Shown here in pieces: positions 13,601 through 22,535 of a stretch of 64,000 nucleotides of DNA. This DNA comes from Anaeramoeba ignava (taxonomy: Eukaryota > Metamonada > Anaeramoebidae), in NCBI GenBank assembly GCA_028826165.1, contig JAPDFW010000076.1, positions 79,501 through 143,500 on the forward strand, in the 5' to 3' direction. Below the pieces are notes generated by a model that was not told the origin of the DNA, searched no databases, and worked only from the letters and a program-made list of their open reading frames with translations. The position numbers and the translations under genes are program-made. The first letter of the stretch is position 1. Each line of letters starts with the position of its first letter.

Positions 13601-13979
13601 AATTTTAATTTGATTTTAATTTTGAATTTTAATTTAATTTGAATTTAATTTGAATTTAATTTAATTTGATTTTAATTTGAATTTGAATTTAATTTGAATT
13701 GGAATTTTGATTTGAATTTAATTTAATTTTGAATTTGAATTTTAATTTAATTGAATTTTAATATGAATTGAATTGAATTTGATTTTAATTTTAATTTTAA
13801 TTTGAATTTAATTTGAATTTAATTTTAATTTGATTTTAATTTTGAAAAAAAAAAAACACGAATTTCTTTTCAAATACTCTTTTATTTTCCTTTTTTTGTA
13901 TTTGTTGTTCTCTAGAATAAACAATAATATCAATTATTTTTCGTATTAAAGTACGAATAACTTGGTGATATGAAACCAT
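10668..13979 (-). CDS. ATG13: Autophagy protein ATG13 (HORMA domain)
   Basis: Minus-strand exons 13979-13860, 12549-12344, 12250-11167, 11031-10807 and 10733-10668 join in phase to about 566 aa. The N-terminal half is the HORMA domain: a helix ending in SREQQ, the strand GSSLILEIDVFVERK, then LIERWRFQFP and the hallmark LIRSLFTFVKILPANNL. ATG13 bridges the ATG1/ULK kinase and ATG17/FIP200 and recruits ATG9 vesicles to start autophagosome formation. The rest is a disordered Ser/Asn/Pro-rich tail, as usual for the family, which carries kinase-binding motifs and phosphosites in other species. The short last exon encodes DPEQILTQFDELNEF, a likely amphipathic helix. Intron 1 (12550-13859) is swollen to 1310 bp by (TTTTAA/TTTGAA)n repeat, whereas the other introns are 73-139 bp. 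The HORMA signature makes the identification strong; the splice junctions are inferred. Confidence 0.82.
12550..13859 (-). repeat. Simple repeat filling ATG13 intron 1
   Basis: A 1.3-kb patchwork of 5- and 6-mers (TTTTAA, TTTGAA, TTGAA) with no coding potential. It runs from about 10 bp inside the donor (GTG followed by a T run on the minus strand) to the acceptor AACAG at 12550-12551. Confidence 0.85.
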
Positions 13980-14041
13980 TTGTAAATAAAAAAAAAAACA
14001 AATAATAATAATAATAATAATAATATAAAAAATAATAAAAA

Positions 14042-14062
14042 GGAAAAAAAAATGAAAAAAAA
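14042..14062 (-). promoter_or_regulatory. Inr-like element upstream of ATG13
   Basis: Read on the minus strand this is a T run, TCA, then another T run. Its A is about 74 bases before the ATG13 start. Confidence 0.35.
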
Positions 14063-14160
14063 ATTTTTAATAATTTTTTTATTTTTTTAAATTTCATTTT
14101 TTTTTTTTAAATTAAAAAAAATTTTTTTTAAAATTGGAATTTGAAAATGAAAATGAAAAT

Positions 14161-14252
14161 GAAAACTATGATGACTTTTTGACTTACCTACTTGTTGAAT
14201 CATTACCGCTAATTTGATTATGATTGACAATCTATCGGGTCTGAGTTTTTTC
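14161..14252 (+). ncRNA. Candidate C/D-box snoRNA
   Basis: Between ATG13 and the next gene is a 92-bp island of normal complexity. It has C box ATGATGA at 14168-14174, D box CTGA at 14241-14244, and terminal stem halves GAAAAC (14161-14166) and GTTTTTTC (14245-14252). An internal ATGATTG near 14220 could be a C' box and TTGA near 14194 a D' box. The sequence before the D box, ATCTATCGGGT, is the likely antisense guide. From memory, its complement resembles a conserved LSU rRNA stretch (ACCCGAAAGAUGGU), which would fit an rRNA 2'-O-methylation guide. C/D snoRNAs direct fibrillarin. Spacing and boxes are good, but the target is a guess. Confidence 0.6.
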
Positions 14253-14382
14253 ATTTTCATTTTCTTTTTAATTTTCATTCAAAAAAAAAAAATAATTTTT
14301 AATTTATTTTTAATTTATTTTTAATTTGTTTTTAATTTTGAATCACAAAATAAAAAGTTTATTTAATTTTTGTTTAAATTGT

Positions 14383-15668
14383 TTAAAAGAAACTTTCTGG
14401 TTTTCTTGGTATTTGTTCAATATCTTTAATAAAATGAGAAAAAGGAACTAATAAGAAATTCTTTTTTTCTTCATTAACTTGATTAGTTTTTTCTTTTACA
14501 CATAAATCAAATCTTTGTAAATATTCAACTTTTTCATTTTGTTTTAAACGAGAAACTTGAGAAAGTCTTCCTCTAAAAGATTTTGAATCTAAAGTAAAAG
14601 TTAAAGGATGATGCCAATTATCTAATTTTTGGAAACTCATTGCTTTCTTTCTTTCTTGACTTTTATGAATTTTTTCAATTTGTTTCATTTTTTGTTCGAG
14701 ATCCATTTCTTTATTAAAATTTTCTTTTTTTGAATTTGATTTTGAATTTGATTTTGAATTATTTATTGAATTATTTATTGAATTATTTATTGTATTTGTA
14801 TTTGTATTTGTATTTGTATTTGTATTATTTATCAAATCATTCATTGAATTATTTATTGAATTATTTATTGAATTATTTATTGAATTATTTATTGAATCAT
14901 TTGTATTCTGATTTTTATTGTTGATTTTTCTTCTGTTTTGTATAAATTTCCAACTTCTTATTAAATCTGGTGCTCTAATATCAACACTTAAAGGAACTTT
15001 ATTTCCATTTTTATCATATTGAACTAATTCAAGTGATTTTGGATCTGTATAAAAATTGACAAGATCTTTTCTTTTCTGTTTTTTTCTTTTTCTTGAATTT
15101 TGGGAATTTTTTTGTTTTGGCATTTTTTGTGGAAGAACAAAATCTCTATTAAAAGGAAGTATTTTAGTAATCAATCTTGCAAATAAAATTTTTTTTTGAC
15201 CCGAATAAGTAAGATGGAATTTTTTCAATTCTTGTTGTAAAGCTTTTTGATCAGAATTTTGACACCAGTTGATCCACTCAACATAACGTTGAATAAGTTT
15301 TGGCAGTTTTTCTTGACCTTCTGGTACAGTAATTTCCCAGAAATCAAGTTGTTCTTGTAAAATTTTTGGAGATTTTTCTAAAATATCAATGCAAGGTTTT
15401 AAAAATAAATATTCTTTTATCACTTTTTGTATTTTTTTTTCATTGTAATCAAATCCTAATAATTCTGAAAACTTTTTAATTTCACTTTGTTTTGCTTTTG
15501 ATATCCAATTATGTCCTTGTTTTGTTATTAATTGAAGAGCTGATAATTCATCAGTTGACTTTATTGTTATTTTTAATAGAAAAATAAAAAAGAATATCGT
15601 TAAATTTATATAAAAAATTGTAAAAAAAAAATAACAATAAAATCTTGTGTATTAGATTTATTTACCAT
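14383..15668 (-). CDS. Unrecognised basic protein with SAP-like motif; ATG-only first exon
   Basis: The main exon is 15558-14383 on the minus strand (391 codons plus stop). Its frame is open upstream but has no ATG, and an acceptor (AATAAAG) precedes TCAACTGATG. The best start is an ATG at 15668-15666 followed directly by GTAAATAAAT, so the first coding exon would be three bases and the protein about 392 aa (MSTDELSALQ...). Residues about 115-137 (LKKFHLTYSGQKKILFARL) fit a SAP-type DNA-binding helix-extended-loop-helix. A Lys/Arg-rich patch near residue 160 (SRKRKKQKRK) looks like a nuclear localisation signal. Asn/Ser repeats near 225-265 come from ATTATTTATTGA DNA repeats. A conserved-looking C-terminal part (NWHHPLTFTLDSKSFRG) is not assignable. 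A nuclear nucleic-acid-associated role is inference. It is divergent with RRP45. Confidence 0.6.
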
Positions 15669-15830
15669 TTAAAATCTAAATCAAAATTAATAATAGAAAA
15701 AGAAATGATAAAATTTTAATTTAAAAAAAAAGAAAAGAAAAATGAAAAATTTAAATTAAAATATTTTTCAAAAATTTTAAATAATGTTTGTTTTTTTTTT
15801 TTTTAATTAATTTTTTTTTTAAATTTCCTT

Positions 15831-15840
15831 TTTCATTTTC
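15831..15840 (+). promoter_or_regulatory. Inr-like element upstream of RRP45
   Basis: TTTCATTTTC, with its A at 15835, lies 61 bases before the RRP45 ATG. The 227-bp divergent spacer (15669-15895) also has TCATTTC (15703-15708) and TTTTTCATTT (15741-15750) on the minus strand for the opposite gene. Confidence 0.4.
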
Positions 15841-15895
15841 CAAAAAATACAATTTATATTAATATTATAAATTTAACAAAAACATTAAATACTCA

Positions 15896-17344
15896 ATGTT
15901 TACAAGAAAAACAAAGGCATTATGTGAAGAAAACTTTATTAAAAAAGCAATAGAAAATAAAATTAGAATTGATAAAAGAAAATTTGAAGAAAAACGGAAA
16001 ATCAAAATAAAATTTGGAGAAAAATACGGGAATGTAATGGTTCAATTAGGGAAAACAATAGCAATAAGTGAAATTTATGGAAAAATTGTTGAGCCTTATA
16101 AAGATAGACCAAATGAAGGATTAATTAAAATTACTGTTACATGTGGACGTGTTGCGAATCCAAGCATAGAAAAAGACTCCCCAGATTCTGAGAACGCAAG
16201 AATGGCGTCTCATGTTGTTAGCCAGACACTTAAAAACAGCAGAGCCATTGATCTTGAATCTTTATGTATTTTACCAGCCAAAAAAGTTTGGATGATTTTT
16301 TGCAATGTTTCTGTTCTGAGCCATCAGGGAAACATTATGGACTGCTCATTTTTAACCGCATTGATGGGACTAAGCTACTTCAGAAGGCCAGATGTTAATA
16401 TCACTGATTCAACCTTGCAAATTCTAAAGGAATCTGAAAGCGAATTTATTCCGCTTGCAATTAATTACCCAATAATTTCACTTAGTTTTGGTATTTTTGA
16501 ACATGGAAAGTTTATTGTTTTGGATCCAGACATCAGGGAAGAGGAAGTTATGGGCTCATCCATTTCGATACTTGTTAGTATTTTTGATGAAATTTGTTGG
16601 ATTGATAAAATTGGTGGTCATCCTATTTCAATTGAAAATATTTTGTTTTGTATTAAAATTGCAAATCTTCTTGCCAAAAATATTTATTCAAAGGCAAGGG
16701 AAAAGCTGCAAAAACATCTTGATTTTAAGAAATCTCAAAATTTGATTCAAAACAAACTTGTTAGTTCAGTTTCAAGAAATCAAAATCCAAATCCAAATCA
16801 AAATCAAAATCCAAATCAAAATCAAAATAAAAATAAAGAAATATTTTATAAACAAAGAAATAGAATTAATTCCAAAAATGAAAAATTTACAACTCTTATA
16901 AATCCTGAATCATATTTTTTCATTAATGAGGATAACAATACTTTTCCTCTTCAACAAAACAATGAAAATCAAGAAGATTTAACAAAAGAACAAATTCAAA
17001 ATATTGATGATGATTTCGATTCTTTGATTTCAAGTTTAATTGATGGAGATGATGATTTTCAAATTGAAAAAATAGAAAAAACAGAAAAAATAGAAAAAAC
17101 AGAAAAAATTGAAAAAACAACAAAACATATTTTTGATTCAGATTCATTTATTCCAACTAAAACAAAAGAAGATCTTGATTTTGAACAACTTCTTGAAGAA
17201 TTAGATATTGATTTGGAAACAAATCCATCTGAAATTTTTGATTCAAATGATCCACTTCATAAAAACAATGAAAAATCCATTTCCAAAAATTCTAATGTTG
17301 ATTTAACTTTTGCAATCAAGAAAAAAGAAAGGAAGCAAAAATAA
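15896..17344 (+). CDS. EXOSC9: Exosome core subunit RRP45 (EXOSC9-like)
   Basis: Single exon, 482 aa. Residues 1-275 form one RNase PH-type domain: an N-terminal helix (ENFIKKAIENKIRIDKRKFEEKR), GKTIAISEIYGKIVEP, DRPNEGLIKITV, SRAIDLESLCILPAKKVW, and the second half with GNIMDCSFLTALMGL and MGSSISILVS. In the eukaryotic exosome RRP45 pairs with RRP41 in the six-subunit ring that threads RNA toward RRP44/RRP6; the ring itself is normally catalytically dead. The tail (290-482) has an Asn/Pro/Gln repeat, an acidic stretch (DDDFDSLISSLIDGDDDFQIE) and repeated IEKTEK units; human EXOSC9 also has an acidic tail. It converges with RAB3GAP2, the stop codons only 61 bp apart. Confidence 0.88.
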   Translation: MFTRKTKALCEENFIKKAIENKIRIDKRKFEEKRKIKIKFGEKYGNVMVQLGKTIAISEIYGKIVEPYKDRPNEGLIKITVTCGRVANPSIEKDSPDSENARMASHVVSQTLKNSRAIDLESLCILPAKKVWMIFCNVSVLSHQGNIMDCSFLTALMGLSYFRRPDVNITDSTLQILKESESEFIPLAINYPIISLSFGIFEHGKFIVLDPDIREEEVMGSSISILVSIFDEICWIDKIGGHPISIENILFCIKIANLLAKNIYSKAREKLQKHLDFKKSQNLIQNKLVSSVSRNQNPNPNQNQNPNQNQNKNKEIFYKQRNRINSKNEKFTTLINPESYFFINEDNNTFPLQQNNENQEDLTKEQIQNIDDDFDSLISSLIDGDDDFQIEKIEKTEKIEKTEKIEKTTKHIFDSDSFIPTKTKEDLDFEQLLEELDIDLETNPSEIFDSNDPLHKNNEKSISKNSNVDLTFAIKKKERKQK

Positions 17345-17405
17345 TAATAAAATTAATAATAATAAAATTAATAAAAAGAAGAAGAAAAAAGTCTGTTTTT
17401 TTTCT

Positions 17406-20400
17406 TCATTTAAGAAACGAAATTAAACTTTTTGCAATTTCCAAAAGTTTTTTTGCCATTTTGTTTTGATGAGAATTTTCATCAAGTAAAGAAATTGTTC
17501 TCAAAATAAGTGAATAAATATTTTGAGTAAACAAAGACAAATTTAGGGTATTGAAATCATTATCATCTTTGAGGGTATTAAGAGGTTTTGACAAATCAAG
17601 GAAATGATAAATTTCTGTTGAAAGATCAGCAATAAATTTTTTTTTGTCTAATTCTTTAAGACTATTTATAAGTAATTTGAGTCTTTTCTTTGATATTTCC
17701 AACAGTCTTAATCCAAGTTCGTGTGTGTTTTTGATAAATTTGATTTCCTCTTCAGCTTTTAAATCTTTGTGATTTTCATACATTTTGACAATACGTTCTG
17801 TTCTAACTATATCAGGTAAAATTAGTAAATTGTTTGCAAATTTAATTGCTTCTTTTTGATCGAATTCAAACAAATTGAGAATAAAATTCATAATTGTTTG
17901 ATCCAAAGATGTATTTTTAGTGTTTTTGTTAGGAATTAAATAAAAAGCTTTGATCGAATCGAAATTGAATTGTGAAAAATGTTTTTTTGTTTTTTCATTT
18001 TGAATTTCATGAGTAACTGTTGCTATAAATTTAGTTTCTATTTTTGTATTTTGTAAATCAATAGAAGGAATTTTGTGAATAATTAATTTTGGATCAAATA
18101 GAATATTTCTCAAATTTTCAGGGAAAAGAAGAAGTGGTTGAAGGTGATTGAAAGTGTATGTTGTTCCCAATCTTAAAATTTCCAAAAGAAGTGTGAAAAT
18201 AGAAAGTAGTTGTTGTAAATTAAGTGTAATTTTTTCCTTTTCATTTGGAGTATTTTCTTGAAAGAATAGTTGGTTAAGTTGTTCAAGAATTGATTTATGA
18301 TTTGGAGTTGACAAATCTGGAGGCCAACCTTTGTAACTATCTAAATCAATATCTTTTTCTTTTTCATCAATATTTTGATTTTGATTTTGATTTTGATTTT
18401 GATTTTGATTTTGATTTTGATTTTGATTTTGATTTTGATTTTGATTTTGGTTTTGATTTTCTTTTTCATTTTCATTTTCATTTTCATTTTCTTTTTCATT
18501 TTCTTTTTCATTTTCTTTTTCATTTTCATTTTGTAAATTTTCCTCAAAATAATGAGAAATTATTGAAAGTAATCCATTCGCAAATGTTAATAATAAATCT
18601 ACTTGATTTTTTCTTAAAGAAAGTCTTTGAAAAATACTATATTCATTGGGAGAAGAACGAAAATCTTCAAATAAAACCATAAAATTAGAAATCAAAGAAG
18701 ATAAAACTTGATTCCAAATGATTGTGCAAGTTGTAAGCTTTATTTCTGGAGAGGAAATCAAATTAATTGTTTCTAAACAATGAGAAAGTATCATGTCAGT
18801 AAATGGGTAAGCTTTCCAAAAAGAAATGAGTTCAATTGCTTTGAAAGAATTTACAGTGTTACCATTTGCAAAAAAAGGAAACTTTGTGATAAATGCATTT
18901 AATGCTTTTAAATATTCTTTTGAATGAACGGAAACACTATCAATTTTTTTGTACTTTTTTTTGTTTACAAAGCTTTCAATATTTTTTGCTCGGTTTTCCA
19001 AATATTCGTTCATCAAATGAATAAAAACAACAATATCGATTTTTTCTGTTTCTGAATAATGCAAAAAAATATCACAAATGGCTATTAATCTTGACAAATT
19101 GAATTTTGGATTTGTGGATAATTGATGAACAGAAACCTTATTGTATAAAGAAGGAAATAAAGATAAATTCTGATTGATAAATAAAGCCACAGCAATCTTA
19201 TTTGTTATTGTAATCCATTTCTGAGAAATACTAGAAATAGTAGAATTAGCATCATGTTCAATATTTGATATTTTTGCATCTTCTTTTTCTGTCTTTTGTG
19301 TTTCGGTGTTGATTTCTTTATTAAGATGAAGAAGAATACGCTTCTCATCAAACACATGGAAGCACAAATATGCAAGAATAAGTGAATGCTCCACTTGGGT
19401 CGATTCCTCACAAATTTTATAGAGGTAATCACATATTTCTAAAATGTTTTTATGAACAAAAAATGCGATTTTCTGTTCATTTGGATCTGCTGATTCGTTA
19501 CTTGAAATTTTGACAATACTTTCTTGGTTACTAAAAATAAATTCAAACAAAAAATGTTCCATTTGTGTGATATTTAGTGAATCCATTCGGGACTTGAATA
19601 ATAAAGAAAGAGGTGAGGAATAAAACCATTTGGTAAATAAATCCAGGCAATCAATGGTGGATAAGTCAATAAATTGTATAAATTCTAACACAAAACTAAA
19701 GATATTTGAAGAGGAAAATAAAAGGGTATCGAAAAGAAATCTTCCACAATTTAAATAATTGAAATCGTTGCTTTCAAATGTTGAAACAAAGTTTCTATAA
19801 TTAAAGCATTTGATAAAATCCATCAAAGTAAACTTTCCAAAATCGATTCTCTGTTCTACTTTGGTTTGAATAGAATTTTGCAAATTTGAGTTGAGAGTTT
19901 TGAATAAATCCTTCGCAAAAGATTCATCCAAAAAAATTTTGGCATGTTTTTCTTTTTTCATTTCTTCGTTTTTCTGATGTTCTTTCTTCATTAAAACATA
20001 GAACTCAACAAGATTTTGTCTACGAATTAATAAAATATCTTGGGAAATGGTGTTCTTTGTGTTATTTTTTTGGATTTCAAGTCGATTTAAAGGATGAAAA
20101 TTGCGATGAAATTTGTATTTTTGTGGAGATGTTATCTGACGAATATTTGTGTTTGCAAAAGTAAATGTTTTATGAACACCAACAATATTCCCAACTAACA
20201 ATTTAATCCCATTTAATAATTGAGTTTCAGTAAGTATTTGTGAATTGTATTTTTTTTCAATGAAATTTAAAGCTTTGTTCGCATAAAATGATGTGTTAAA
20301 ATTTTTTAAAATGATAAATAATTGATTTTGCTGATTTTGATCATCTTTATATTTGGTGAAAAATTGCTTCAATTCAGAGAAGCTTGATTCATCTCTTGAT

Positions 20401-22434
20401 TCTTGGAAAGATTTTTGGGTTCTTGACTGCTTTTTCTTATTTGAAGGAGAAATGTATTCGAGATGATAAACATTCCCGTTGGAATCCAAGAAAAAAATTG
20501 TTGAATCGGTTTGCGGAAGATACAAATTTTGGATAGTTTCATAATTTAGATTCAAATTTGGATTTTTATTTTTAGGATTTTCAATGGCGATTGTATACCC
20601 AAATTTATTGTTTTGAGGAGATTTTGGTTTCTCGTCATTTGAGTTATCAATTTCAATTGAACTTTGAGTTGTACTAAAACTTGAAAAGGATTCTGAGTTT
20701 GTTTCTGAGTTTGTTTCTGAGTTTGTTTGATTTTCAGATTCGAGTTCATTTTCAGATTCATTTTCAAATTCATTTTCATCTTCCAATTCAGATTCAAAGT
20801 TTATCATGAAATTCTCACAAATAATGTATCCATCAGATGATTTTAAAGCAAACATTTGTTCTCCATATTTGATAGTTTGAATTTCTTCCAAAATATCAAG
20901 ATCCCAAATGTGGATGATGTTTTGCGTTTCTGAATAAATTGAGAGATATTTGTTGCATAATATGTCTGGTTTTTTGGGAACATTATGCGATGGTTTAACA
21001 AACATGGATTTAGATAAAGAAACATTTTTTGGAGATTTATTATTTTCTGCTAAGAAATCCTTTGTCTTGCATTTAATCCAAGATATTTGAGGATTTTTAT
21101 GGCCTGATAAAACTTTTATTACTTTTAAATTTTCAGAATCAATTATTAATACTCTTCCAAGTGAGTCTGAAACAACAACAATTTTTTTGAGAGAATCAAC
21201 TAAAATTTGATTTCCAAATTGGTGTGTGTTTTTTTGTAGATAAATTTGCAATTCTTTGATTTTTTTTGTGAATAAATTTTTTCTGTGAGCTTTTTGTTTT
21301 ATATTATTCTTATTCTTATTCTTATTATTATTATTTTCTTGTGGTTTAGATATAAAAATGCTTGAAAATAAATCAACCATATTATTTTTGATGTTTCCAA
21401 ATGCATTCATTGTGGAGTCTAAAAGGGAATTTTTTGAATTTTCATTTTCATTTTCATTTTCATTTTCATTTTCATTTTCATTTTGATTTTGATTTTGATT
21501 TTGATTTTTTTTAACTAGTGAACAAATTGTAGGATCTTTCCCAACAGAATAAAATGAATGCATGCTACTTTTATTTTGAAAACGAGACAGATAATCAAAA
21601 TCAGAAATTTGTTTTTGATCAAAAAAGGAATAAATTTTTGAATTTTGCCAAAAATTTATATTATTATTAATATTATTATTTTGAAGAATATATTCAATTA
21701 AATCATCAGTATTTATTAAAACGAAAGTATTTTTGGATAAAATGAGTAATTCTGTAATTTTTTGTTGATTTTTGATATTTAAGGAAGTTTTTGCCTTGAT
21801 TTTTTGAATTGGATCAGCAAGTATTTTGATTTTGGAAAGAAATTTTCCGTTCTAAAAAAAGATTTTTTTTTTTACTCATTTTAAAAAAAAAAAATGAAAA
21901 ATTTTTTAAAATAAATATTACTTGATCATATATATTCAAAATTCCTGATTCAAAAGAGACAATTATAAGAGAAGATATTTGGAGATTTTGTTTGGAGAAT
22001 ATATCAACACAAACAATATCTGTGGGAACCTCATTCATTTGCATGTGATTTTCTTGTCCAATAATGATGCCTTGGGATTTATTTTTTAAAGGAATTAAAA
22101 AAAGTCGAGTGTCTTTTGCAATTGCAAGAAATTCTCCTCTTTGATTAAGTGCAATTTTACATAATTCAAAAGGAAAAGTTGTATCTAGTTTATTTAGTGA
22201 AGATATTTGTGTGGTTGAATCTGATTCGGAATCTGTTAAAACTTCAAAATTTTCATTTTCTGAATTTTCCGAATTTTCTTTTGATTCATTTTTTATATTT
22301 GTTTCTTTTTCTGTAAATTGAGATTGAAAACTATAAATTTTAGAATGTGGATTTTGTTCGTTATCGAAAAATATTAAAGGTAGTAATGTTCGGAAATTAA
22401 TATTTGCAATTTTAGAAAGTTGAAATTGAGACAT
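17406..22434 (-). CDS. RAB3GAP2: Rab3GAP regulatory (non-catalytic) subunit, RAB3GAP2-like
   Basis: Exon 1 22434-21922 and exon 2 21851-17406 (minus strand, 69-bp intron, phase 0) give about 1652 aa. The N-terminal third is beta-propeller-like and holds family landmarks: FYSVGKDPTICSL, then VVVSDSLGRVLIIDSENL and a following GHKNPQISWIK, equivalent to SDxxGRVxLxD and the Aq-xxW segment of RAB3GAP2. The rest is helical. RAB3GAP1/RAB3GAP2 acts on Rab3 (GAP) and Rab18 (GEF), linking lipid droplets, ER and autophagy. Inserts are Glu/Ser-rich, (Asn-Gln)n and (Asn-Glu)n tracts encoded by hexamer repeats (18370-18540, 21440-21500), which explains the extra length over human (about 1390 aa). The catalytic partner is not in this window. 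Its 5' end is divergent with the 7TM gene, 101 bp away. Confidence 0.75.
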
Positions 22435-22469
22435 TTTTTATTCAAAAAAAAAAATTTGAAAAGAAAAGA

Positions 22470-22488
22470 AAAAAAATGAAAAAAAAAA
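22470..22488 (-). promoter_or_regulatory. Inr-like element upstream of RAB3GAP2
   Basis: On the minus strand a T run, TCA, then a T run, with its A at 22477, 43 bases before the ATG. It lies inside the 101-bp divergent promoter. Confidence 0.4.
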
Positions 22489-22500
22489 TAATTTTCAAAA

Positions 22501-22520
22501 TTTTCATTTTTTTCATTTTT
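22501..22520 (+). promoter_or_regulatory. Inr-like element upstream of the 7TM gene
   Basis: Two TCATTTT copies (A at 22506 and 22515) lie 21-30 bases before the ATG at 22536, on the coding strand of the divergent promoter. Confidence 0.4.
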
Positions 22521-22535
22521 GTTTTTTTAAAATAA

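Noticed and set aside
14087-14278. 63-aa minus-strand ORF
   Set aside because: It covers the C/D-box snoRNA candidate and flanking poly-A/T; the peptide has no recognisable features.
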